6,743 bases of DNA from Gammaproteobacteria bacterium (GTDB lineage Bacteria; Pseudomonadota; Gammaproteobacteria; Chromatiales; Chromatiaceae): the NCBI GenBank assembly GCA_030594925.1, contig JAUVEG010000070.1, positions 1 through 6,743 of the forward strand, read 5' to 3'. The notes under the pieces are model-generated. The model saw nothing but the letters and a program-made list of their open reading frames with translations, was not told the origin of the DNA and searched no databases. How positions within the stretch are numbered: position 1 is the stretch's first letter; every line of letters starts with the position of its first letter. The position numbers were made by a program, and so were the translations under genes. Of this stretch, positions 1-6,742 are shown one piece after another.

Positions 1-3000
1 TCCGGGTCTTCATCGGCGGCAGTGGTTCCGAAGGCGTCGCTGTTCCAGCGCCAGATGATGGTTTGATCTTCTGCGGTCGCCAGCCTGGGGGTTGCGAGGT
101 GATCGCTGTGGATGGTGACTATAGTCCCGCCAGCCTCTATCTGGGCAATCAACTCCTTGACCGCTCCGGCTCCGAGATAGATGTACTCCCTGATGACGCT
201 GCCATCGCTGTTGTATTCACCCAGCAGTTCACCATCCTGGCCGTAGACGTAGCGAATATCAGCAATCTGCGCGCCGGCAAGTTCTTTTCTAACCCGCTCT
301 CCCTGATAGTTATAGCTGTAGCTGGCCTCTATTTGCGTCTGACTGCTGCTCAGTTGCGCCAGGCGGTTCATGGCGTTGTATTGATATTGCCTGATGCCAT
401 CGTCGAGCCTGTTGCCGGCAGCATCACGCTGAATCACACTCGTCTCAACCTGGTTGAGGCGGTTGCTGCCGGCGTCATAGCTGTAGCTGTCGCTGGAGCC
501 ACTCTTCTGCCTCGTCAGGCGGTTGCCCGCCGTATCATAGCTGAATGCCTGACTGTCGCTGCCATCCTGCGTGAGGCGTCCGAGATGGTCGTAGAGAAAG
601 CCGCTGGTCTCACTGTTGCCGTCGCGCGTCCAGCTTTGGCCGGTGATCTGCCCCTGCCGGTCCAGTACAAGCTGCAGTTTGTTGTTGCTGCCGCCATAGC
701 GTTTCTCGATCAAACGGCCAGCGCTGTCATAAACCAGCTCTGTAGTGACGCCGTTGCCCTGTTGGTAGCCGGCCATGTTGGGGCCGCTCCAGCTGATGCT
801 GCCAAGCAGCGCGGTGTTCTTGCCATTGTGGTCGTGCACGATACCGCTGAGCCGCCCCGCGCTGTCATGGCTGTAGCTGACTTGCGCACCGGATGGGTAG
901 CCGATACCGATGAGTTCACCTGCATCGTTGTAGCTGTAGCTGACATCAAAAGATCGACCGGCAACCGTGGCGCTGCTCTGCAGCAGCAGGCCACGCTCAT
1001 CATAGTAGTAGCGGCGACTGCCGGAGCCATCAGTCACCGAGGTAAGGCGGCCCTTGCCGAATGCGCCTTCGTCATAGCGCAATGTTGTATCGAGGCCGTT
1101 GCCTGCATAATCGATGCCGGTGAGGCGGTTCAGGGCGTCATAGATGTAACTGGTGTGCAGGCCATTGGCATCGATCTGGCTGAGCAGATTACCAGCGGGA
1201 TCATAGTCATAGCTGCTTGAGCCGCTGTCGGGACTGAGCCGCTGCGTCAGCTCTCCCAATGAGGAGTAGTTGAATTGCGTTGCCGCGCCATTGGCATCCG
1301 TGATCTGCGTGATACGGCCAAAGAGATCATGGGAAAACATGGTAACGCCGTTCAGAGCATCACTGACCCGCTTCAAGCGTCCTTCACTGTCGTAGTCATA
1401 GCTGAAAGTTGATGCAGTAACACCCGTGGTATTGCCGAACTGTCCGTAGAGCGTCGTCTGCAGCAGATCATCGAGGCCGTTGTATTGATGCTGCGCTGTC
1501 AGTTCCGTTGCACTCTGCAGATAGTTTTGCTGCGGCAGGCCGGTAGCGGGATCATGGCGGCTGATGCCGGTGCTGACGAGGACGCCGTCTGCACGGGAGT
1601 AGCGGCGCGTTACTTCAGTGTGGCCGGATGCATAGAGATAACTGAAGCCGAGGCTGTCTCCGGACGGATAGCTGACCTGCAGCATCTGGTCGTGATCGTC
1701 GTAGGTGAGCGATGTCGCCCGCCCAAGTTCGTCGGTGATCTTGCTGATCCTGCCCTGCGCAGTATATTCAATGGATATGCTGCGCCCATCCCGATCGATC
1801 AGCAGCGGTCGGCTGCGGCTGTCAAAGCGCATCTCCGTGGTCACCCCGTTGGCATCGGTCGCAGCAAGCAGCTGGCCTGCCGTGTTGTAACTGTAGCCAA
1901 GAGTCTGACCGAGAGGCTGCTCCACCCGGCTCACCAGCCCCTGCGCATTGTAGAAAAAAGCGTGTCGATCCTGCACGCCCGCTTGCGGGCCATCGACTGA
2001 AGCCAGCCTGCCCAGCACCGGGTTGCCCTGGCTATCGTTGCCGTTGGAGTGGTAGCCATAGCTCCAGCTGCGGCTGTCGCCGCTTGCCAGGTCGAGCAGG
2101 GTTTTGCTGAGCATGCGCCGTTCGGCATCATAGCTGAAACGTGTCTCACGCTCTCCATACTCATCGATCAATGCAATGCGATTGCTGTTGTCGATATAGC
2201 TGATCGTGGTGGCGCGTTCGCTGCCGGAGCCTGCCATCTCAGTCATTCTGGTTGTGCGCCCGGCTGCGTTGTACTCGAATCTTGTGGTGTTGCCACGTTC
2301 ATCACGCCTCTCGATCACTTGCCCGCGATTGCTATAGGCTCTCTGCAGCGTCGTATTTCTGGTGGCGTTAGTGCGCTGCAGAATCCTGTAGTTGTTGGCA
2401 TCAGCGATATAGGTTTGAGATTCGATGATGGCATTGGAGTCCACCTGCCGGCTGCTCTTGATGGCGCGCACGGCCGGGACGCCGTTGTAGGTGGTTTGCG
2501 CATAGCTGTAGTCATGGCGATGGCCGTCGCGTTCGGTGTAGCTGCTGACACGCATCGCCTTTTTGTTATAGAGCGTGCTCTCACTCCAGGTGACGCTCAA
2601 CTGCTGTTCGTCGAGGTTGTCATGCACTCGGCTCAGCAGGTGCTGTTTGTAACCAGTGTTGTCGACCAGGCGATAGCCGTAATCCCGGCTGTTGTCGTCG
2701 GGGTCCACAACCTGCACCAGGTTGCCGTAGTCATCGTAGCTGTAGCTCCAGAGACGGTCGGCCTGATCACTCACCTGCCGGACAAAGCCGCGCTCGTTAT
2801 AGATGAAATTCAGTGCGAATCCATAGCTGTCATGCTGGCGCACCAGGCGACCCTGTTCGTCATAGTCGTAGTAGACACTCGAGCCGTTCTGATCCGAATA
2901 GCTCTCCAGCAACTCTCCGCTGTCGTTGTAGATGGAAAAACTCAGGCTCTCCTCGAACAGCTGTTTGAAGCTGCCGTCAGGCTGTTTCTCAAAGGTGAAA

Positions 3001-3503
3001 AACAGCGCCTGCGGCGGCGTACAGGCAGTTGCACTCTCCTGCAGCTTGTAACGCCGTCCGTATGCGGAAAACCACACCGGCGATGACTCGAATGTTGTGG
3101 CGGTGGTTGACGATCCATCCGCGCTGCCCTGCGATACCGCTTTGTAAGTGCGGGCAATGTTGGACTCCTGCGCAGTCATCCAGCCGCGGCCGAACATGCC
3201 TGCGCGATAGTCAAACGAGTTGTAGGTGCGCTTGAGTCCGACCCGGATTGCTCCGGGGAAGCGGACATCGGTGTCACTCCAGACCAGGGATCCCCTGGCC
3301 GTATAGACCGGCGAGCCGGTGTTGCATTCACCGGGGGAGCCGCACTCGCCGTTTTGACAATCCTCTTCCGGCTCCGGGCCGGGGCCCGTGATGTCCTCCC
3401 GCCAGCCATTCCAGGGGGCGTCGTAGGCATGCGCCTGAATGCCCGAAAAGAGCGCTGCGAATGCGATGGCGGCGATGATATATTGCCTGATGCTGTGTTT
3501 CAT
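1..3503 (-). CDS. Exported RHS/YD-repeat protein, 3' end cut off by window edge
   Basis: The frame is open from ATG at 3503 to the left edge (1167 complete codons, no stop or frameshift on reading it through). The start is supported by AAGGAG seven bases upstream and by a clear signal peptide: residues 1-26 with a hydrophobic core and an AHA cleavage site before YDAP. A short acidic, Cys-containing stretch follows (Cys49, Cys54, Cys60). Residues about 61-110 resemble the DUF6531 region that opens many RHS proteins (TGSPVYTARG, RTYNSFDYR, FGRGWM). From about residue 210 to 1049 there are tandem YD repeats of the type YDxxGRL / YDAxNRLT. Residues about 1050-1167 enter the RHS core domain, with YVYGQDGELLGEYN, REYIYLG, HSDHLATPRLAT (from His1132) and IIWRWNSDAFG. 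The hallmark core end (PGQYYD...RYYDP...DPIGL in relatives) would lie just beyond the edge. RHS repeats are known to form a hollow beta-shell, often around a C-terminal toxin. No PAAR or VgrG segment is present. Family assignment is secure; the function of this protein is unknown. Confidence 0.96.
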   Translation of the reverse strand, partial: MKHSIRQYIIAAIAFAALFSGIQAHAYDAPWNGWREDITGPGPEPEEDCQNGECGSPGECNTGSPVYTARGSLVWSDTDVRFPGAIRVGLKRTYNSFDYRAGMFGRGWMTAQESNIARTYKAVSQGSADGSSTTATTFESSPVWFSAYGRRYKLQESATACTPPQALFFTFEKQPDGSFKQLFEESLSFSIYNDSGELLESYSDQNGSSVYYDYDEQGRLVRQHDSYGFALNFIYNERGFVRQVSDQADRLWSYSYDDYGNLVQVVDPDDNSRDYGYRLVDNTGYKQHLLSRVHDNLDEQQLSVTWSESTLYNKKAMRVSSYTERDGHRHDYSYAQTTYNGVPAVRAIKSSRQVDSNAIIESQTYIADANNYRILQRTNATRNTTLQRAYSNRGQVIERRDERGNTTRFEYNAAGRTTRMTEMAGSGSERATTISYIDNSNRIALIDEYGERETRFSYDAERRMLSKTLLDLASGDSRSWSYGYHSNGNDSQGNPVLGRLASVDGPQAGVQDRHAFFYNAQGLVSRVEQPLGQTLGYSYNTAGQLLAATDANGVTTEMRFDSRSRPLLIDRDGRSISIEYTAQGRISKITDELGRATSLTYDDHDQMLQVSYPSGDSLGFSYLYASGHTEVTRRYSRADGVLVSTGISRHDPATGLPQQNYLQSATELTAQHQYNGLDDLLQTTLYGQFGNTTGVTASTFSYDYDSEGRLKRVSDALNGVTMFSHDLFGRITQITDANGAATQFNYSSLGELTQRLSPDSGSSSYDYDPAGNLLSQIDANGLHTSYIYDALNRLTGIDYAGNGLDTTLRYDEGAFGKGRLTSVTDGSGSRRYYYDERGLLLQSSATVAGRSFDVSYSYNDAGELIGIGYPSGAQVSYSHDSAGRLSGIVHDHNGKNTALLGSISWSGPNMAGYQQGNGVTTELVYDSAGRLIEKRYGGSNNKLQLVLDRQGQITGQSWTRDGNSETSGFLYDHLGRLTQDGSDSQAFSYDTAGNRLTRQKSGSSDSYSYDAGSNRLNQVETSVIQRDAAGNRLDDGIRQYQYNAMNRLAQLSSSQTQIEASYSYNYQGERVRKELAGAQIADIRYVYGQDGELLGEYNSDGSVIREYIYLGAGAVKELIAQIEAGGTIVTIHSDHLATPRLATAEDQTIIWRWNSDAFGTTAADEDP
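358..2876 (-). repeat. Tandem YD-repeat array inside the RHS protein
   Basis: This is a protein-level repeat covering about residues 210-1049 of the RHS gene. Units of roughly 20 residues recur with the core Y-[DSN]-x-x-G-[RN]-L and a following Y-x-Y strand, for example YDEQGRLVRQ, YDDYGNLVQV, YNTAGQLLAA, YDALNRLTGI, YDSAGRLIEK, YDTAGNRLTR. The repeated codons for Tyr-Ser-Tyr (AGC TAC AGC TAT) make the plus strand look repetitive (many copies of gctgtagct). In characterised RHS and TcB/TcC proteins such repeats wind into a closed beta-cage. Units have diverged in sequence, so this is not a recent DNA duplication. Confidence 0.9.
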
Positions 3504-3510
3504 GTTCTCA

Positions 3511-3516
3511 CTCCTT
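3511..3516 (-). promoter_or_regulatory. Shine-Dalgarno site of the RHS gene
   Basis: AAGGAG read on the minus strand, seven bases before the ATG at 3503. It fixes this start, which also gives a complete signal peptide. Confidence 0.85.
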
Positions 3517-3538
3517 GAGATAGGAAAACTCCGATTAA

Positions 3539-3568
3539 TTCATACAACCCCGTCATTGCGAGCGACAA
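3539..3568 (-). promoter_or_regulatory. Weak sigma-70-like promoter candidate for the RHS gene
   Basis: On the minus strand TTGTCG (3568-3563) and TATGAA (3544-3539) are separated by 18 bases. Each matches the consensus at four of six positions. If real, transcription would begin about 30 bases before the RHS start, and the -35 box would lie in the edge of the dispersed repeat, so the repeat would supply part of the promoter. The match is modest and could be chance. Confidence 0.22.
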
Positions 3569-3702
3569 AATCACCGGGAGTGATTTTGAACGCATGAAGT
3601 GCGGCCCGTAGGGCGGAGCCCATGGATGGGCGCGGTAACCGCGACCTCTCCCGACGCTCCGTCAAAACCGGGATTGCTTCGTCGCAGGCTCCTCGCAATG
3701 AC
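3551..3702. repeat. Dispersed palindromic intergenic repeat (MITE/REP-like), ~152 bp
   Basis: The ends are a perfect 11-bp inverted repeat, GTCATTGCGAG at 3552-3562 and CTCGCAATGAC at 3692-3702. The similarity continues inward imperfectly (CGACAAAATCACCGGG on the left against CGACGAAGCAATCCCGG on the right arm read on the minus strand). The interior holds three further perfect hairpins: 3566-3588 (9-bp stem), 3618-3631 (GCCCAT/ATGGGC) and 3631-3643 (CGCGGT/ACCGCG). I recognise the end sequence as one that recurs between genes in many proteobacterial genomes, but I cannot name a formal family. It has no coding capacity and I see no clear target-site duplication. It separates the RHS gene from the two genes upstream. 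Confidence 0.75.
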
Positions 3703-3742
3703 ACTTTGTACTACCTTCCTCACAATGACAATTGTTGAGTCG

Positions 3743-4153
3743 TTACCCTGCCCCAGGCTGGATCAACTGATCAAACTGAAGTTGCAGCTGCATGATCTCC
3801 TCTGTTAGCACCTTGATTTGATCCACCTGGTCATGATGCTCCTGCAGCCAGGCATTCAGTGCTTGCCGATGCGTTGCCTCGTAAGAGTAGAGCTGCTTCA
3901 GGGTCAAGCCATAGCTGGAGACAATCTTTTCAGTCTCGGAGAAACTCTGCTCGGCAATGAGCTCGTATTTTTGTGTATCGCTGAGATCCATATTGCCAAG
4001 CTTGTAGATCGCGTCATCCAGCTGCCAGACTTCGGTCTGCAGCTGTGCAAGGCGTGCGTTGACCGCATTGATGAGGTCGGCATCCTCAGCTGCCTGGGAG
4101 ATGCCGCACAGCAGCAACAGTGGAAGTATTATTGTCCTTTTGACCCTTTTCAT
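3743..4153 (-). CDS. Small exported alpha-helical protein of unknown function
   Basis: This 136-residue protein begins at the ATG at 4153. That start is chosen because it has AGGAGA six bases upstream and opens directly into a signal peptide: basic MKRVKR, hydrophobic IILPLLLLCG, cleavage after SQA at about residue 21. The Cys at position 16 is preceded by Leu, not Gly/Ala/Ser, so a lipobox is unlikely. The mature part (about 115 residues) has no cysteine and looks almost wholly helical. Heptad-like spacing of hydrophobics is seen at residues 26-52 (LINAVNARLAQLQTEVWQLD) and at 110-131 (VDQIKVLTEEIMQLQLQFDQ), with a helical middle section between them, suggesting a helical bundle or coiled coil. 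It lies 10 bases after the PKD-domain gene and before the RHS gene, so it may be an accessory or chaperone-like partner of one of them. I do not recognise its family. A longer reading from 4258 would overlap the upstream gene and bury the signal peptide. Confidence 0.88.
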   Translation of the reverse strand: MKRVKRTIILPLLLLCGISQAAEDADLINAVNARLAQLQTEVWQLDDAIYKLGNMDLSDTQKYELIAEQSFSETEKIVSSYGLTLKQLYSYEATHRQALNAWLQEHHDQVDQIKVLTEEIMQLQLQFDQLIQPGAG

Positions 4154-4159
4154 AGTGAT

Positions 4160-4165
4160 TCTCCT
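4160..4165 (-). promoter_or_regulatory. Shine-Dalgarno overlapping the upstream stop codon
   Basis: AGGAGA on the minus strand overlaps the TAG stop of the 844-residue gene (4166-4164) and lies six bases before the ATG at 4153. This arrangement points to translational coupling of the two genes and decides the start of the small one. Confidence 0.85.
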
Positions 4166-6698
4166 AATATTGCAGACGCTGGGTACGGTAGAGAAACAGG
4201 CTGCGGCTTCCCTGTTCATCAATGGAGCGCACACCGATACGATAGTCACCCGGAGCAAGAAGCTGATCTTCGTTGTTCTTGCCGTCCCAGCTCAGGTTGT
4301 TGTTGCCCGCAGGTAAATCCGCATAGAGACGCGTGGCGACACGGCTGCCTGTTTGCATATCAGCGACCACCATCTCGACACTGCTGTGCTTGCTTAAGGT
4401 GATATCGATGCCGATGGGTTCGCGGCGTGGATCAGCGATAATGGTGGAGCTGAGATGATACTCATCGATGCTCGGATTGTGCTTCACAAAAATGACGTTA
4501 TCCGGCAGGTTGTAGCGCACGATGCCCGGCAGCAGTCTGCGCATGGTGTCCGGCACCTTTTCACCACCGGGGTACTCGCCATTCCACATGAGACTGTAGT
4601 GGCCCCGTCCCATGCGGTGATGCTCCAGCAGCGTCATCAGGCGCTGGCCCCAGGAGATCTGCCAGAAGAAGGTGACTTCCGCCGGATTATGCACTTCATA
4701 ATCGACCACCAGGGGAGCTTCAAGACGGTCGAATGTACGCGGATTGCTCCTGGTTCTGCGGTAGTAGGTAAGCCGCCCGCCTGTCGAGGTGCGCAAATCG
4801 ATCTCCTGTTTACGGTCATTAGCCGTATACCCCAACACGGCGTAGTAATCCCCTGCAGGAACAACTGCGCCCTGCTGGTCACTTCCATTCCAGGAGAACT
4901 CGAATGCCCCGGCCGGGTGCTTTTGTTGTGTGAGCAGCCTCTTTACCCGGCTTCCGTCTGCATCTTCTATCCACAGCTCCAGATCGGTTTCAAAAGGGAG
5001 CTTCACATTGATCGAAGCAACCTCGCTGGCATCGACATTGATGGTGTCACTGCTGTCGGAGATGGCGATGGAGGGGAGTGCAGTTGAGCTGGTACGAATG
5101 ACCAACGAGGCTCTTGCTGTGCGCCCGCTGCTCGTGATGACTTCGACAAGCGGATAGTATGAGCCGACGCCACGATAGGTGGCATGGATGGTGTCCGTGC
5201 CATCCACACCTCCCTGCGTCTCAAACTCCCCATCACCATCGAGATCCCAGGCCCACTGAGCCAGCGTGCTGCCGTCAAAAATCCCGGCAGTCGCAGTCAG
5301 TGTCACAGCAAGTGGAGCATCACCTCTATCCGGAGTCACCGTGAGTTGAATAACCGGATCCAGAGGATTATTGACATCGACTGAAATCGCATGGCTGGAG
5401 ACGACTGTTTCAGCGCCATGGGCATCACTCACCTTCACTTGCGCCAGAAAATATCCCTCATCGAGATAGTTTGTCTGAAACTGCCAGGAGCCATTCACCG
5501 ACCCACCGCTTTGTGTTTCATCAAAAACACCATCACCATCGTAATCGATGCTCACCTGGCCAATCCCCTGAGGATCCTGTGCTGTCACCGTAAACACCAC
5601 TTGCAACGGAGCATGCCCATTGGTCACATCTGCCGACACCTGCACGGATGGCGGCTGATTGGTGATGGTAATCTTTCTGCTTGCGGTGATTGGATCGGCG
5701 CCTGCCGGGAAGATCGTCAGGTTGGCGGTGAACTCATCACCCGGCGCTCCGGTGTAGGTGTAGCTCTTGGGCGCGCCAAATGTATCGCTGAGATCTCTCT
5801 GGCCATCCCCATTAAAGTCCCACTGGTATTTCGTGATGACGAGATTGTTATTCTGCACATCCGGGCTGAAGCGCACTTTCAGTGGTGAAGCACCGGAAAC
5901 CGGGTTGGCGATGATGCGCACGGAGAGCTGATCCGGAAGCCCCTCGACGAAGAGTTCATAGCGTTGAGAGGCCTGCAGACCTCCGCTGTCGGTCACCTTG
6001 ACCTCGATGCTGTGATCGCCCTCCTGCTGTGCTCCCGGCGTCCACTTGATCACTCCGCTATGCGGATCAATAATCATCCCCTGCGGCGCATTGACCAGGC
6101 TGTAGAGAAGCTGGTCTGCATCCGCATCATGCCCATCGACATCGTAGTGGTATGCGCTGTTGACCGTCGCGTCGGCAACGGGGTCTGAATAGATGATTGG
6201 CGGGTTGTTGAGCGGCAGTGCATCACAATTTTCACCGCCCTCCAGCGAAGGGTAGCGACTGCCGCTATCCACTGCATCCAACTCCTCGCTGTGTGGAATG
6301 CTGACAGCAACCTGCCCGGAGCAGGCTGCTCCCTCGCTGTCTGTTGCATGAAATACGATATGGTAGACGCGCCCGTCCCGGTTGCCGGCGCGTTCCGCCC
6401 GTACCAGTGGCCGGTCGCTGTGGAGACCTGCGCCATCCAGCAGGGTGTTGCCGTCAGCCGTCGAATTCAGCGGTTCATCCTGGACGATGCACTTTGCAGA
6501 GATACTGACTTCGTGGCCATCGGCATCCGTCACCCCGGAGAGTTGTATCGCAACAAGCGCATGATCCACCGGCCACAGCCGATCGGGCGTCGCTGCAGCC
6601 TGACTGCAATCCGGAGCCTGGTTCAGGATCAAGGCTTCAGCTGATGAAACCATCAACCATCCGATGATCAATAGCGGTAAAATTTTATTTCGAGACAT
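4164..6698 (-). CDS. Exported multidomain Ig/PKD/FlgD-like beta-sandwich protein
   Basis: This 844-residue protein starts at the ATG at 6698, with AAGGAG eight bases upstream. Residues 1-22 form a signal peptide (cleavage after AEA). Domains in order: 30-135, an Ig-like module of the type found in many secreted bacterial proteins (LWPVDHALVAI, VTDADG, QDEPLN, RVYHIVFHATD, ending in CSGQVAVSIPH); 166-252, a cadherin/He_PIG-like domain (NAPQGMIIDPHSGVIKWTP, VKVTDSGG); 258-346, 350-441 and 448-535, three PKD-like domains, each with an acidic loop (DFNGDGQRDLSD, DYDGDGVFDE, DLDGDGEFET) that resembles calcium-binding loops; and FlgD-like Ig modules around 560-626 and 762-828, with a partial one near 697-717 (FSWNGSDQQGAVVPAGDYY, LMWNGEYPGGEKVPD, LSWDGKNNEDQLLAPGDYR). 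There is no transmembrane anchor, LPxTG or visible catalytic motif, so a structural, adhesive or binding role outside the cytoplasm is likely. It is the first visible gene of the cluster and is coupled to the small helical gene. Domain types are well supported; the biological role is not. Confidence 0.95.
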   Translation of the reverse strand: MSRNKILPLLIIGWLMVSSAEALILNQAPDCSQAAATPDRLWPVDHALVAIQLSGVTDADGHEVSISAKCIVQDEPLNSTADGNTLLDGAGLHSDRPLVRAERAGNRDGRVYHIVFHATDSEGAACSGQVAVSIPHSEELDAVDSGSRYPSLEGGENCDALPLNNPPIIYSDPVADATVNSAYHYDVDGHDADADQLLYSLVNAPQGMIIDPHSGVIKWTPGAQQEGDHSIEVKVTDSGGLQASQRYELFVEGLPDQLSVRIIANPVSGASPLKVRFSPDVQNNNLVITKYQWDFNGDGQRDLSDTFGAPKSYTYTGAPGDEFTANLTIFPAGADPITASRKITITNQPPSVQVSADVTNGHAPLQVVFTVTAQDPQGIGQVSIDYDGDGVFDETQSGGSVNGSWQFQTNYLDEGYFLAQVKVSDAHGAETVVSSHAISVDVNNPLDPVIQLTVTPDRGDAPLAVTLTATAGIFDGSTLAQWAWDLDGDGEFETQGGVDGTDTIHATYRGVGSYYPLVEVITSSGRTARASLVIRTSSTALPSIAISDSSDTINVDASEVASINVKLPFETDLELWIEDADGSRVKRLLTQQKHPAGAFEFSWNGSDQQGAVVPAGDYYAVLGYTANDRKQEIDLRTSTGGRLTYYRRTRSNPRTFDRLEAPLVVDYEVHNPAEVTFFWQISWGQRLMTLLEHHRMGRGHYSLMWNGEYPGGEKVPDTMRRLLPGIVRYNLPDNVIFVKHNPSIDEYHLSSTIIADPRREPIGIDITLSKHSSVEMVVADMQTGSRVATRLYADLPAGNNNLSWDGKNNEDQLLAPGDYRIGVRSIDEQGSRSLFLYRTQRLQY
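5094..5927 (-). repeat. Three tandem PKD-like domains with acidic calcium-type loops
   Basis: This protein-level repeat covers about residues 258-535 of the 844-residue protein. Each unit has a GxAPLxVxFT-like first strand (GASPLKVRFS, GHAPLQVVFT, GDAPLAVTLT) followed by an acidic loop, at residues 294-305, 385-394 and 485-494. The units have diverged in sequence. The DxDGDGxxD pattern is typical of calcium-coordinating loops, so folding or rigidity may depend on calcium. Confidence 0.82.
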
Positions 6699-6706
6699 CC
6701 CTTTCT

Positions 6707-6712
6707 CTCCTT
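6707..6712 (-). promoter_or_regulatory. Shine-Dalgarno site of the PKD-domain gene
   Basis: AAGGAG on the minus strand, eight bases before the ATG at 6698. It supports that start together with the signal peptide immediately downstream. Confidence 0.85.
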
Positions 6713-6730
6713 GAAATGTTGTGTCTATTC

Positions 6731-6742
6731 CTGATTAATCAG
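6731..6742. promoter_or_regulatory. 12-bp perfect palindrome upstream of the cluster
   Basis: CTGATTAATCAG is a perfect palindrome lying 32 bases before the first start codon, at the right edge of the window. It could be half or all of an operator, but the promoter region is cut off and a 12-bp palindrome can occur by chance. Confidence 0.3.

Larger units (their letters stand above)
3504..3742. other. Intergenic region between the small helical protein and the RHS gene
   Basis: This 239-base gap contains the dispersed repeat, a second degenerate copy of its right end (CCTCACAATGAC at 3718-3729, one mismatch to 3691-3702), and the RHS leader with its ribosome binding site. No T-run follows any hairpin on the minus strand, so I see no standard intrinsic terminator for the upstream pair. 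Read-through into the RHS gene is possible. Confidence 0.7.

Noticed and set aside
63..1220. Long plus-strand open frame (385 codons, TTG start)
   Set aside because: It lies in codon register opposite the RHS gene and its product is a low-complexity run of Val/Ala/Ile created by the complement of Tyr-Ser-Tyr and Asp/Gly codons. It has no convincing ribosome site and no domain.
1485..2000. Plus-strand open frame of 171 codons
   Set aside because: Antisense shadow of the RHS gene in the same register, with no recognisable protein features.
358..2876. Repetitive plus-strand pattern (gctgtagct and similar) considered as a DNA repeat or CRISPR array
   Set aside because: Spacing is irregular and the pattern is explained by codons of the YD repeats; there are no uniform repeats with spacers.
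2049..3086. Long plus-strand open frame (345 codons)
   Set aside because: Same antisense-register artefact opposite the RHS gene; the repeated codon usage of YD repeats keeps the opposite frame free of stops.
3566..3588. Hairpin with a 9-bp stem considered as an intrinsic terminator
   Set aside because: The stem is AT-rich and no T-run follows it on either strand; it is better explained as part of the dispersed repeat.
3599..3808. Short plus-strand open frame across the intergenic gap
   Set aside because: It reads through the palindromic repeat and into the 3' end of the small gene, with no ribosome site or protein-like composition.
4154..4258. N-terminal extension of the small helical protein to an upstream start
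   Set aside because: It would overlap the preceding gene by about 95 bases and place 35 residues ahead of a well-formed signal peptide, whereas the ATG at 4153 has its own ribosome site.
4455..5087. Plus-strand open frame of 210 codons
   Set aside because: It lies opposite the FlgD-like region of the 844-residue gene, whose frame has a clear signal peptide and domains; the plus frame has neither.
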